Below are positions 44,643 through 56,518 of a DNA stretch of 64,000 bases, piece by piece. The notes under the pieces were generated by a model that saw only the letters and a program-made list of their open reading frames with translations, had not been told where the DNA came from and did no database searches. Both the position numbers and the translations under genes were made by a program. Origin of the DNA: Escallonia rubra (Eukaryota; Streptophyta; Magnoliopsida; Escalloniales; Escalloniaceae); NCBI GenBank assembly GCA_033065855.1, contig JAVXUO010000173.1:124001-188000 (forward strand), read 5' to 3'. Positions within the stretch are counted from its first letter, which is position 1. Each line of letters opens with the position of its first letter.

Positions 44643-47613
44643 CACTACAAGAAAAAGTGGTTTTACCGACGGACTTTTAGCGACAGACCAAAATCCGTCG
44701 CTAAAATTTACATTTACCGACGGATTTATCCGTAGGTAAAGGTCCGTCACTAAAAGTGATCTTTAGCGACGGATTATTCCGTCGCTAAAAGTCCATCGCT
44801 AAATATCTTTACCGACGGAATTTTTCGTCATTAGCGACTGACTTTTATCGACGAATTATTACTGACGGAATTATCCGTCGCTAAACGTGGTTTTCATAAT
44901 TTTTCATTTTTCCTTAAAAAAAGTTTCTTTTTTAGGGACGGACTTTTAGCGACGGCCAAAAATCCGTCGCTAAAAGGTGTTAATGAAAAATAAAACCCTA
45001 ACACTTCTTATTCTCCATCCGCCGCACATCTTCCCCGTCTTCTCTTTTTATTCCCCCTCTCTTTCTCTCTCTTTTCTCTAATCTATGCTGCCCACCTCTC
45101 ACACCACCTACCCTTGATGTCTGCCTTCCCCCCCTCCCCCACCCACACCTCTCTCTCTTCTCACCTCTGTCGCTACCTCCGAAAGCCACCCACGCCATCC
45201 ACCTCAACGAGACCCACCCCCCCCCCAACCCCTGTTGGCGCCGCCCCTGCCTATTATAACCACCGCCATAAAACTAGCTTAGTGGCTTATTTGATTTGTA
45301 TTAGTGAAAGTTTGATTGGATTTTCAGGCACAAATAAGAAAATGGCGCTGAGAGAGAGACGTGTAAGTGCTGTAACTGTAAGAAATCAAAGTGCCTGAAA
45401 CTGTAAGTTTCTCTAGTTCCTTTATTTGACCCTTTAGAACATCCTATAATGTATGCAGCGCGTTTAATTTGGTTGGTAATTTCTTGGTCAGTCTCTTGTA
45501 CATAAAACCTCTTTTGAACATTACTTATCCACCCACATCGTGAATCTGAGCAACCTCATATATTTGTCTGCAATGGGTTACATCATTAAGAATGTGCAGA
45601 GGAGAGGTATTGACTATCTTTAGTTTTGGAATTCTTAACAACATATTAGAGATAAAGAAAAGGAGTGAAAGGGAAATGAGGAGTTACTGACGAGGAAATG
45701 ATAGAGAATTGAGTAGGAAGTTGTTGGCTCTGATACTAATACTGGTAAAAACATACTAAAAGATTTCAGCACTTCTAAAGGATTTGGTTAGTGTTAGGCT
45801 TTTGGCTGAAACCAATTAGAGATGCTTGGTTTTCTGTATTAGAGGGAAAAATAGCCCTACAAGTTCACTTCCAGTGTCATGAATAAAATAAGGTATATGA
45901 CTTATCGTACGAGGATCTGATTAAAATGATTTAGAAGGAAAACGACAGCAAAAATTAGGAGAAGGCTGGGAGAAGGGGGTAGGGTGCTACCTTTGAGGTT
46001 ATATGAGTGATGGTTGCTGAATATGGCATAACAGATGCTTACAGGGATTAGGAAGCAAGTTACTGAGGATGAAGCAAAACTATGATGGCTTGTAATTTCA
46101 TCCTCGGCAAATGCAGCACAACCTGAGCCCCTGTTTCAAACTTGCTTAGTTTCATCTTGAAGCTCCTTACCTTCTGTAAAGAGAAAAAAAAACTTCAAAA
46201 CAAAACATCTAAAATATATGCAGAAAATTTAGCATGGCCTTCAATATTTGAAGACAATTGGCTAAGCTAGACTATTAATCAGACTTGTAGATGTTCAAAA
46301 AGAAGACTACTATTTCTTACCCTAATATTCTTTTCAAACTACATCTTTGGAGCTTTATCATATGAAGCGTGAATGCTTTGTCGCTGGTGTCTACTTTGTG
46401 GAACCTTGTTCATGTCAAGAATGCTTTAACAAGCCTATTCATGAATCTCGCAATCTGCTTGCGTTTGCTCCCAAAGTTATTAGGACCTCTGATTATGTGC
46501 TTGAAATTAGGATAAGGAAGTAAATAAAAAAAAGTAATATCTTGGGTTCTTTAGTTTACTTGCATAGTGAGGTTAAATACCATGTACAATTAAATCCTTA
46601 ATTTTGCACACAAGACGATGCAATTGTAAGAGTTCTGGCGCCTAAAGAAATAATGTGAATGCTTGTTCAATTTTTTTTGTTTTCTTCAAATGATGTTTAT
46701 TACTACCTAGAAGTAATGGTTTTCTTTTGAAGGGCGGTGTTAGATGCTTGATCAACTGCAGAGGTGAAGGTGTAAGAATGCACTTGGTAGAAAAGAAGGT
46801 AAATGTCCTTTTAAGAGACTTTGGTCTTCGAGTTTTCTCCTTATGGGTAATTGGGATTAGTGATTAACAATATTTGGTTTCATTTCCATTGCCTTTGCAA
46901 ATTTAATTTGAGTCGAAGTGCAAGATAGAAAGTGTTTCCATTGCCTTCGCAATATTTTGTTTCATTTCCATTTCCATTGCCTTCGCAAGCTGGACAAAGA
47001 TGATCAAAGTGCAAGATAGAGTTTTTAATTCATTAGATTGAGCTCTTTGTTGATTGAAGTGTGGTTTTTCTGGACTGATATCTACCCAAGTATTTTATGG
47101 ATTTTGTTAACTCTTTGCATAGAGAAATGATGTTGCAGAGATAAATAAGGAATTTAAGTTAAAATTTTGTTGCCTTATAATTACCTTGTTAATTACCTTT
47201 TGACCACTATATTGTAATGAAAGGTTTGGATTTTAAACAATAATGAAAATGATAAAAAAAAAGAAGATTTTTTAACCTTTTAGCCACGAAATTCATCATG
47301 CAAAAATATCAGTCAGGTTTTTAGCGACGGAGATTCCGTCGCTAAAAGTATTTTTTGAAAATTAATTTCGAAAAATAAAAGATAAGGAAATTACTTTTAG
47401 CGACGGAAAATTCCGTCGCTAAAGATAATTAAGTCCGTCGGCAAAAGTCAAACTTTTACCGACGGATTCTAAAATTTCGTCGCTAATCTTTTAGTAACGG
47501 CCTTTTCTGCAACGGACTTTTAGCGACGAACAGTCCGTCGCTAAAAGTCATCACGGAATATGGACTTTTAGCGACGGAAAAGTCCGTCGCTAAAAGTCCT
47601 ATTTCTTGTAGTG
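44643..47613. mobile_element. CACTA-3, non-autonomous, with captured CPP/TSO1 exons
   Basis: The ends are CACTACAAGAAA and its complement, with the duplication AAA at 44640-44642 and 47614-47616. Subterminal TTAGCGACGGA / TCCGTCGCTAA motifs (44660-44980 and 47310-47605) place it in the same family as CACTA-2. It has no transposase. Three exon remnants of a CXC-domain (CPP/TSO1-like) gene lie inside, on the plus strand. It is inserted in the coding sequence of a Myb/SANT-like gene. Confidence 0.93.
45328..46805 (+). pseudogene. Captured CPP/TSO1-like CXC-domain gene fragments
   Basis: Exon remnant one (45328-45402) follows a TTTTCAG acceptor, encodes ETCKCCNCKKSKCLKL and ends at a GTAAGT donor; it has an in-frame TAA at 45335-45337. 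Remnant two (about 46365-46515) encodes [19 protein letters not shown], then NKPIHE and [13 protein letters not shown]; about eleven residues usual between those last two blocks are missing. Remnant three (about 46735-46800) encodes GGVRCLINCRGEG, the start of the second CXC half, with two expected Cys changed (to Gly and Val). The order and introns match genes for TSO1/CPP transcription factors, which bind DNA through paired Cys-rich CXC repeats. The fragment cannot make a working protein. Confidence 0.82.
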
Positions 47614-48010
47614 AAATTATTGTCGGCTCCCTCAATCTTATTCAATTTTGCATAAACTTCTTGCCCGAATAAATTCGCCGTCTGCCTTGTTGAGCCATAG
47701 TGGTAACTCTATCAAGTGCACTTGCAATTTTTGTCATCGATGTTGTAATCATAGATATATTTTGATTCAGTTCATCGAACTTTGAACTTTTTTTCTTCCC
47801 ACTCTTTGACGAAGGGCCAGGTGCAGCTGGCACTTGCGAGATATTTGATCGGCGAATACCTCCTCCTGTTCCCTCGAAATTTTCAAGCATGATGTCATCT
47901 TGTTCTACCATAACTTCTATATCATCCTGCCTCGTGCATTTTCTTTCTTTTAAGGAATAGCCAAATGAATTGATAAGGAGAAAGATGGATTTATTTAATG
48001 TCAAACACAT

Positions 48011-48251
48011 TGAGCTAATTTTCTAACTTGACCAGAATAATCTTAAGTTGACATGCACACTTGAAGACCTTGGCATCCACACTGAAGATTGAAGATGCCA
48101 ACGTGCCAAAAGACTGGCAAAAAAATAATTTGCAATTCAAGAGAATAAAATTTGAAAGACTAACCTCTGGCATCTTTCTTTGTTTGATGGTTAAGGAAGC
48201 AGCGTGATGCAACGATATGAGAAAATCAGATTGAGTTTGTAAAATTAGATT
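48011..48251. other. Possible 5' intron of the Myb/SANT-like gene
   Basis: This is AT-rich and non-coding as far as I can see. A minus-strand frame at 48015-48308 has no recognisable content. Confidence 0.3.
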
Positions 48252-48589
48252 TTGAATTTCCCACCCACGATTTTCATTTGTAGGTTTAAAATTTTCAGTC
48301 CATTTCATTTATTTCTTCTCCCTCTTTCACCTCTCCGGGGCTATACGGTAGGCAGACGAAGCAAACCGAAGAATCCAACGTTTCTGTCAAGATCGCACTT
48401 TACAAGAGCCTGGGATGATCATTTGAATGGTGGCCGTAGCAGGACTGAACACTTCTATCCAGATCATTTTCAGCCGCACCGGCCGATTTTGGAAGAGGAC
48501 TCGTCAAGCGACCGTTCTTCTTCTTTCTTTTCAGGGGCTGCTTCTTGCAATATCAGAGAGCACCTATAGGGATTCTACGGATGACATGT

Positions 48590-48831
48590 TTGATCACATA
48601 TTTGGTGATCTGGGACCGACCTGCAACAGCCCATTGAGGAATTCGTCAGATTCCAGCTCCTCCTCGTCCTCTTCGTCCTATTCTCCGTTGTACAATAGGC
48701 ATTCACCCCTTGCCGACTCCGACCGATTGCCTTCAACTTCTACTGGGACCATCAGTGATGGATCCATCTCTCAGCAACACCCACCTCCTTCAGCCAAGAA
48801 GAGAAGAAATCAACCACCAGGGAATCCAGGT
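48590..48831 (+). CDS. Ser-rich exon-like fragment, possibly IDD zinc-finger exon 1
   Basis: The frame contains a run of Ser residues, then LPSTSTGTISDGSIS and ends PPPSAKKRRNQPPGNPG at a GTAAAG donor (48831/48832). INDETERMINATE-domain C2H2 proteins begin with a Ser/Gln-rich leader followed by KKKRNQPGNP just before an intron, so an IDD first exon is possible. The zinc-finger exon expected next was not found downstream to 51 kb, and there is one extra Pro. The longer frames around it (48252-48909) are otherwise unassigned. Treat this as an unidentified exon-like fragment. Confidence 0.25.
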
Positions 48832-48909
48832 AAAGCCCACTTCATTTCAACTTCTCTACTTGAATGCTTCTACTTGAAAATATCGGATCAATCCATAATT
48901 TCAGTTTGA

Positions 48910-49276
48910 AGTAGCCTTTATGCTTTAATAACTTCAGTAATGACGCGCTCAAGTGAAACTTTGTTTGCTGAATTAAGTGGAATTTGGAACATTTGAAGAT
49001 TTCAGCTAATTATGAGTACTAACAATTTTTTGTTAATTGATAGTTTACTAGTCTTGTTTCTGTAGTGAAATGGTATGACTATTTCCACATGACTAATCTC
49101 GTAGGATTCGATTTGATATAAAGATAAATTCTAGAAGTGGAACATATGGCTCTCTAAATTTGAACATAAAACCAAGAAAAAGGAGAGAGAAAGGATGCTG
49201 ATATGTTTCTTCAGATATTAAGTATAAAAAGTGGGCTTTATAGTTTATAGATGAATTATTGGGGTGTAGGTTGTTG
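48910..49276. other. AT-rich spacer, nothing recognised
   Basis: No open frame, repeat or element boundary is seen before the direct repeat at 49277. Confidence 0.5.
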
Positions 49277-49675
49277 AACTTGAACGAATCAATTGGGTCA
49301 GTGGACCCATTATCCGCCCACTAACAGATAATGTGTATTTGTTAGTCTAAATAATTATAGTTAATTAGAGAATATTTATCTCCTAAGTGTTTGAGGTAAA
49401 TACATCTTTATCCCCTAAGTGTTTGAGGTAAAGTTAGTCTCTATATAAAGTTTGGAGATATCCCAATTAAAATATAAGTCATAGATTACAAGTCACGGAC
49501 AATAAGTCTCTCTCTCTATAGCACTCTCTCTAGAGCAATATCAAGCGTGTTGGAGGCTCGTAACAACAAGGATCCTACATCGGAATTTTCAGAGATTTCG
49601 TACGGTATGTTTCCGAATCCATTACGTTATGTGGTAAGCGCATTAAATAGTTTCAACAAACTTGAACGAATCAAT
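49277..49675 (+). mobile_element. LTR-like insert flanked by 17-bp direct repeats
   Basis: AACTTGAACGAATCAAT occurs at 49277-49293 and 49659-49675. The 365 bp between begins TGGGTCAG and ends TTTCAACA. It contains a TATA-like TATATAAAG (49443-49451) and a CT-rich stretch at 49508-49535, as LTRs often do. The duplication is much longer than the 4-6 bp of an LTR insertion. An alternative reading is an LTR from TGTTGAAC (49272) to TTCAACA (49658) without a matching target site. The type is undecided. Confidence 0.45.
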
Positions 49676-51251
49676 AATTGCTTGGGGTTTACAATAAGAT
49701 CAGTAGATTGTTAGCTTCCTTTATGGCACTGCCCTTTTTTTTCCTTTGTTTCTGTTTTAAGCTGCTTCAGGTAAGAAAATCATGCATTCCTCTCATGCCA
49801 TATCTCCTCTCCCCGCACCCCCACAACCCACTCTCAAAACACACGCTCAACACTTCCATTGTGAGTTACACTTTGGTCAATTTGCTTAAATGGTATTCAT
49901 GCAATACGTTTTTCCGTATTCAGGATTCTGATCAGTACAACACTGACTAGATAATCATTATAACTCATGTAATCCAAGAAGAAAAGTAACTATGATGAAT
50001 GTAAGAATTTTGGAAGCAACATTGATCATTCTGAAAAAAGCAATTTCAGAAGCTTTTATCTTTCTTTGATGAGGTAGGCCAAGAAACATAACATAAATGT
50101 TAGAAGGCGGATGATTTACCGTAAAAACAGGGCGATGGGATGGCCTTGAGACTTCTAGTGATAAAGTTTCTTTCTAACTATTTTGCTTTCGGGCTAATAC
50201 TATTGCTGTGGATGCTCTAATCACTTGTTCGTGAAAGTGCTCAACAGGTTATAATCTCGTTTGCTTAAATTGTGTCATAATGTTGAGTAATTTATACGAT
50301 GACTGACTTTTAGGATTGGATATTGACCATGAGTTGTCATTTTGTTATTGCAGAATGATTTGCTTCTGACTTAGATGCTATCAAGCAAGTTCGTTGTAGG
50401 ATGAAAGGCTGAAATATACTGGCAACCTGTGGGGAGGATTTTTTGATTTACTCTGTGTGTAAATTGTTTTTGGGGTATTTAGGGGATGGATCAGTAGCTT
50501 CTTGTACTTTGTATGCTTTTTACCTGCCTCTTTTTTTTCCTTGTGAAGGATTTCACACTAAACATTTCACCCAAAATTTCAGATGCTACGCACATGTTTG
50601 AGTTTCTCCATTGTCGCACGTCTTACATTTCTTTCTTTTTTTCCATGTTTTTTGTTCGATTATTGGTGTTGGAAGCAACAACAGAAATTAGTCTGTGGTT
50701 TTTTTTTTATGAAGAAATTAGTGTATGACTAGAACCATGATAAGAAAGCCATTGTTGCTTAGCTGGTTACAATGGTATGTAGGTCACCATCAAGGTTTGT
50801 GAGGTTGGCAATAGTATGGCTGTTTGTGAAAATGTTGTCTAAACTAGCTAAAGGGTTTCTAAGGAGTATGATTGATATTATAATTGCATATGCATATTTT
50901 ACCACATAAAGGAATTAGGTACTAAGAAAAACAAATAATGCGGTGATATTAGTTGATTTTTACGTTAGAGAACTGCAAATATCAAATACTGCACTCTTTG
51001 AAGTCCTGTGCAATAACAATTAATTTGTTGTAAAATTCTTGTTATCAACCTCGTAACAGAAGTTGAACAACTAGCCACCAGTACATTGAGTAAAATAACA
51101 GAAGTTGTTCATGTCATTAACGAGTGCCACCTTCACCATTATTCATTATCTGCAACTTGTCTTGTTTACAAGTGAAAAGGAAATCCTGTAAGAAAAGAAA
51201 TTAGACATCTCCTTTGTTTCTATAAACAGTTATTCATAAAATAAAGTATAC
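49676..51251. other. Non-coding stretch, nothing recognised
   Basis: Short frames at 49678-49950 and 50513-50728 are hydrophobic and T-rich, with no family resemblance. The text looks intron-like. No repeat structure was found. Confidence 0.45.
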
Positions 51252-51529
51252 TACACATGCACTTCCACTATCATCACTTAACCAATTAAGTACACATGCA
51301 GACTCCCAACGATCAACAACAGATGCCTACTCATAAAGGAGTTTTTTGATTTAGTTTATCCTCCACACAGCAATTAGGGTAGTTAGGTTTACACATGCAC
51401 TTCCACTATCATCACTTAACCAATTAACTACACATGCAGACAACCAACGACCAACAACAAATGCCTATTCATATAGGATTTTTCTGATTTAGTTTATATT
51501 CCACACAGCAATTAGGGTAGTTAGGTTTT
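51252..51529. repeat. 139-bp tandem duplication
   Basis: The unit from CACATGCACTTCCACTATC to AATTAGGGTAGTTAGGTTT is present twice (starts about 51254 and 51392), with a few differences. It is non-coding. A smaller repeat AACCATGATTAAGAA occurs three times at 51672-51735. Confidence 0.85.
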
Positions 51530-52059
51530 GTGTCTATTAGAATCTATTAAATACAAACGCAATCTGATGTTAGTCAAAGATGGAGAAGGAACAATTAAAG
51601 TGCAAATGAAATACCTTGTTTGATCGGCAATGAGATGAGGTAGTGGCGGCGCAGCGTGGCAGCACAATATTAACCATGATTAAGAATTAACCATGATTAA
51701 GAATTTAGATCTATAATTAACCATGATTAAGAATTTAGATCTAGCTAGACATTGAGCCCACGACTTACCAACCTCGCTTAATTGGCACAATATTAGTGGT
51801 AGTCTAACACCACGTATACTAATGACGTGGCGTTAGACAACTACTGAATATCTTCTCGAAGGGTATATAGAGTAAAGAAAGTTGATAGATTGACATTTTA
51901 GTAGGAGTGTAAACTTCTACAGTCTCGTACACACGTAGGAGTGTAAACTTTTACAATCCCATACACTCGTATCAAATACAGATTGAGTTGTTAATGGTTG
52001 TTCTTGAAGAGTCCGAAGTGAGTAACTCTCACGATGGAAGTTGTAAGTGCGACAATCAT

Positions 52060-52460
52060 TAGTGTCCAAAGTTTTTACAATAATAATTGGATTAGAAGTC
52101 CAGGTGTGACAACATAGTTCTAAGTCTAGATTACATGTCCAAATTCAAGATAAAATAATTGGATAAGAAGTTCGTATCGATTGTAACAATAGTAGGAAGT
52201 TCACATTAGAAGTCCAAATTCAAAGTATAATGAGTGGATAAGAAGTCCAGATTAACTGTAACAATAATAAGAAATTAAGATTATAAGTCAAAATTCAAGA
52301 TAAATAAGTGGATTAGAAGTTTGTATTAGTTGTAACAATTGTAGGAAGTTCACATTAAAAGTCCAAATTCAAGGTATAATAAGTGGGTTAATATTCCAGA
52401 TTAATTGTAACAATAATTTCAAGTTAAGATTGGAAGTCCAAATTAAAGATAAGCTCAGAT
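52060..52460. repeat. About 74-bp tandem array, five units
   Basis: GGAT(T/A)AGAAGT lies at 52089, 52161, 52235 and 52310, and a diverged form at 52385 (spacing 72-75). Each unit also has TTGTAACAAT and AAGTCCAAATTCAA. It is non-coding. Confidence 0.8.
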
Positions 52461-52611
52461 TGCTCCAGAAAGTTGAGAATTAAAAAATGGCACGTGGCGA
52501 CATTCTAAAGAGGAACCTGTCTTCTATTAAATTATTATTATATATTTTGAATTGATTGATTTTCCATGTACTTGTACACAAAGAAGATTCGGTCTTCGAG
52601 TTTTTTTTTTC

Positions 52612-52926
52612 TTAAATAGTATCGTTTTAATACTTAATTATCTATTTACTCCATTTTAGAACTTATTTACCCGTATACCACTCTTTTGAAAATCGTGTTT
52701 AGAACCACGACTTTAAAGAAGAACACGTGATCTAAAATCACGTTTTAAACTCAAGAAAAGAGAAACGGTAGAAAAAAATAGCGCTTAAAAAATGGGATTT
52801 GGAACCACGTTTTCTTGTTTAAAGTCGTGATTCTAAGCTGCGATTTCCAAAATTATGATATGCGGGTAAATAAGTTTTAAAATGAAATAGATAGGTAATT
52901 AAGTATTAAAATGGTATTATTTAGAA
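52612..52926. mobile_element. Fold-back MITE
   Basis: The left arm (AAATAGTATCGTTTTAATACTTAATTATCTATTTACT...) pairs with the right arm over about 100 bp at roughly four of five positions. In the middle it has CGTG-rich segments such as AACCACGACTTTAAA. It is a non-coding hairpin-forming element. The target site is not clear because the flanks are T/A runs. Confidence 0.7.
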
Positions 52927-53131
52927 AGAAAAAAAACTCTTAATTTTCTTCTGCACTAAAATTATGTTCATATATTACAACAATTGCACCTAAAGCAGCC
53001 AGATAACCAAAGCGTGATACATGATAAACACGAGATTTTCGTCATTGGGTCCTCAACCCAGGGACCTAGCCACCTTTAGATAGAAACTCCTCCACCCCTA
53101 TAAAAAAGGAATTGTCAAATCTTTGAGTTCT

Positions 53132-54299
53132 TTTTTTTATTTAAATAATAAAAATATATACATCTGAAAAGGACTGTATTATGATAGTTAAAGTACACGC
53201 TACATATAAAGATAACAATAATGATAAATACTTACACAAAAATCAATCCTATCCGATAAATATCACAATAGAAACTACCGTCAAATAAGACAACACAACA
53301 AAGAAACAAACATAACAATACAATAGAAAGTAAAGCCAACATGGCCTCCAATGAGACGCTCGTTTTTTTTTCCCGTAACAGTATAACACATACTAAAATT
53401 AAAAAAATCTGCCACTTGTCACACAAAGGCAACAAGGGCAATCTCTACGGGACACATGCGCACTTGCTTCTGCTAGCCCATTAGCACGTGTCCAACAACA
53501 TGACATGTGTCCCTAGGCATGCCACAGCATGCAACAGCACTATCGCATAGAGCATGACAACCGGCAGGAATTCGACAACCCTCAACGTCGCCTCCACCGG
53601 CACTGACAGGCCACGTCTCAACACCCCGTCAGAACCACACATCACCAGTCCCCACCGTTGGCTGCTGCCAGAATTTTTCCACTGTTAATTAACCTCACAA
53701 ACTACCATCACCACAAGCAGCTCCGAACGGCACCAACAATCCACCTTACAACCCATACCATCCAGAATCTAACACATTACACCGTACCATCACAGCAACA
53801 CCATCCACCACGAATCATCCGCAACCTTTTTGACACAAGGGGGAGGGGGAGGGGAAACAACCCTAGAAGTGAAGCCCTTATACCAGACTCCCCAACCAAA
53901 ACATCAACAACCGACATCACCACGCCCGATACAATCGAGAAACAAACTACCAACCCCTAATCCACCACCATATCAGCTAACTTACGACCGTTCCCACACT
54001 AAAGCCGATTCTATCCAAGACCCATCGATTCCATCCAAGACCCATTGATAACCACCAATAAGATCCACTGCCACCCGTAAGACGCGATCCACCCTTCCCG
54101 GTGACCAAGATCACCGCCACATCCTGGATAAAAGAGAAAAACACACAAAACAAGGCCACACACTACGGCTAACACGCCACCACACACCGAAGGTACCCGG
54201 TGGTGGTGGCGGCGGAGATCGGAAGAGAATAAGGGGTGTGGGAAGGGAATTAGGGTTTTTTCGCACTTTTCTCTCAATGGCTGTGTCTCACACCAAGGC
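53132..54299 (-). mobile_element. Poly(A)-ended retroposon with 16-bp target repeats
   Basis: CAAATCTTTGAGTTCT occurs at 53116-53131 and 54300-54315. The intervening 1.17 kb, read on the minus strand, starts GCCTTGGTGTGAGACAC, passes a CCGCC/GGTGG-rich leader, and ends with AATATAAATAAAAAAAA-like A-rich sequence at the left repeat. Long variable target repeats plus a 3' A tail indicate target-primed retrotransposition (LINE machinery). No endonuclease or reverse transcriptase frame is present, so it is an internally deleted LINE or a retroposed transcript. The frames at 53658-54277 have no family match. Confidence 0.7.
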
Positions 54300-54334
54300 C
54301 AAATCTTTGAGTTCTGTATTGTGGGAAGAATTTA

Positions 54335-54638
54335 GGCCCCGTACGCTTACCATATTCGTTTTCTGTTTTTAGCAATGATGATGAAAAATATTCTTTTTTT
54401 GCATACTTTTACCATTTTCTGTTTTTGTTTTGAATAAAATTACTCAAATATAACAAAAAACTGAAAACACCTAAAAGGTGTTTTCAGCTTTTTTCACTCA
54501 AACTTAACCCAATATAAGAAAAAATAGCTAAATTTTTTTTTTTGTGAAAATGATAAAAGTACAGGAACGGATTTTCAAACTGAATATGAAAATCATGAAA
54601 ATGAAAACAGAAAACAAATATGGTAAGCGTACGGGGCC
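54335..54638. mobile_element. PIF/Harbinger-like MITE
   Basis: The inverted ends GGCCCCGTACGCTTACCATAT...TTTTCTGTTTT match the complement of the right end over about 35 bp. The flanks are TTA (54332-54334 and 54639-54641), the TWA target typical of PIF/Harbinger. Length is 304 bp, with no coding capacity. Confidence 0.82.
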
Positions 54639-54641
54639 TTA

Positions 54642-56518
54642 GTTTCGCCCCTCACACGCTACCAGCCCAAAAACTCAGTGTTAAGCATGGGACAGTCTCA
54701 TTAATAAGCTATCTACTTTAGAATATTGAATTGCTTTAGACTATTGATCCAGTGCGTTGCACACGGAAGCAACAAATGCTAAAAGTTTATACTTATAAGG
54801 CCAATTGTAGTTAAAAAATAAGTAGTAATAATAATAAGAATGTTACTTCCACCTTTTATGAGTTTTCTACCACTTTTAGTAACAATTATAGTCTCGTATT
54901 GCTAAACGAGTTGAGCGAGTCGAGCTCGAGTTTCACCGTCACGAACTCGAGCCGAGTTCGAACATCAATGTTGTGGCTGTTAACGAACTCGAGCGAAGCT
55001 CGAACATGTCAAAATTTAAACGAATCAAGTTCGAACACACCTACTCGGTTCGTATACACCCTATGTAGTATGGAGACAATAAACACAAAAGATGTATATT
55101 TAGTTGTAATCTTGAAACTGCACCAGTTTGAGCATCTGTCGAGAATCTTTGAAATTGTAAAAGTGAGCTTATTGATGCCAGTAGTGGCAGCAGCATCACG
55201 ACTGATCTCTTGTTCCATAATTTGATCAAAAATTCAACGGCAGTAGCCAAGAAATGATTCTTTCTGCAGAAGCATCACAACTCGACTTGTCCCAAGATTT
55301 GACTAGAAATTCATTGGCAGTGGCCAAGAAATGATTCCTTCTTATATCTAACCGAGCTTCCTCTTTTCCATTCCACAATGTATGATTCTCCATTGCTGGT
55401 TTCACTGGAAAAAAAAAAACCTACCATGTAATCAGTGGCAAGTGAGCCATTTGATTTCCCTTGACCATTCAAAAGTTTCCCCCGTAGTTTGCAAGCAGTT
55501 ATCCGCTTCTAGTTCAATTCCTTCACCGCTACTGAGAAGATCAAAATCTTTTTATAACCATTGTCTTTGAGAGATTGATACATTACAAATCTTCAATAAT
55601 TATAGTAAAGAAATAGTCTTCATGAGGACGAAGGTTCCCAATAGCTTGCAATTCAACTTGTTTAGTGGGTATAAAGGGTTCTTTTGTTTCATAAGAAGAG
55701 GTTGCAGAATCATCCAACTGGTGAGGTAGAACTGGGTAATCTCACGGCACAGTAAGTCGTGACATTAGACCAATTGCCTGTATGACGCATTTAAGCTACG
55801 AATAATATATGGTTGTCTACAAAAATAAAGTTGATTTTGAGCAGAAAAATGCCTATCAAGAATTAGCTTAGATTACTATTCAGAAATTTGAATACGATCA
55901 CCAGTGAAGTGAAAGAAACACGTCTAAGAAATTGAACATCGCTCTTTAACAATCGATCTCACTTTTTCACGTGTATATGAACTGCTTGGGTAGAGTTAAT
56001 TGTAAATGTAAATATTAACTTGCTTGATTCTATTTTTTGCAATTAAAAAAAAAACAAGAAATCAAACTAAGGTAAAAACAACAAGCAAAGTCAATTTTAT
56101 ACAAAACTCTCAGAGAAGCCAAAATTATAGTGCAGCAGAAAATAAAACAACCACCTGCTCAGATACTGCTTATCTTGTTAATCAGGTAATAAAAAGGTGA
56201 CCTCCTTTTAAGAAATAAAAGCATAATGTAATCTACAACTCTGTTACCAAAGCAGAATGTGACCTCCTTTCTTTCAAATCCATATTCATTCTGTATGTGC
56301 ACATCTAAATAATATTACGGATTGGCCTTAAATAGCAGAACAATACAGTGGCACTTCACTACGATATATGTTTTTGCATCATCGAAATAAAACTTTTGGT
56401 AACTCATGGCTTTCTTCGATTCTGGTGAGTTCAAATCCTATTGTTCTTATGTTTATACTATTATAAAATTTTAATGGTCTTGATTATAGGGTCAAGATGA
56501 ATGAAATAAACTAACATG
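54642..56518. other. Non-coding stretch before the copia element
   Basis: It contains a GAGCTCGAG/GAACTCGAGC-rich patch at 54905-55035 (a common dispersed plant repeat) and two similar GGCAGT(A/G)GCCAAGAAATGATTC blocks at 55240 and 55317. A minus-strand frame at 55041-55250 repeats HFLATA-like words but matches no family I know. A copia LTR may lie in its right part, but I could not define the ends. Confidence 0.45.

Larger units (their letters stand above)
44519..48010 (-). pseudogene. Myb/SANT-like protein gene, split by CACTA-3
   Basis: The first part (48010-47614) encodes DDIMLENFEGTGGGI, a basic linker GKKKSSKFDELN and NISMITTSMTKIASALDRV, then RRIYSG. After a one-base shift it continues QEVYAKLNKIEGADNNF up to the CACTA insertion at 47613. 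The second part (44642-44519) continues LFAAYDFLIYDQTVAEGFF, then GCPPEMHVSWL, to a TAG stop at 44519-44521. Joining the two with one AAA target copy keeps the frame. The pattern (acidic segment, coiled linker, IYSGQEVY, FFGCPPE) resembles the C-terminal part of plant Myb/SANT-like DNA-binding proteins (L10-interacting type, some derived from PIF/Harbinger partner genes). The Myb domain itself was not found in the window, so the 5' end is incomplete. The family call is from memory. Confidence 0.6.

Noticed and set aside
53658-54277. Open frames of 72-100 residues
   Set aside because: They lie in the GC-rich leader of the retroposon, on both strands, without family resemblance.
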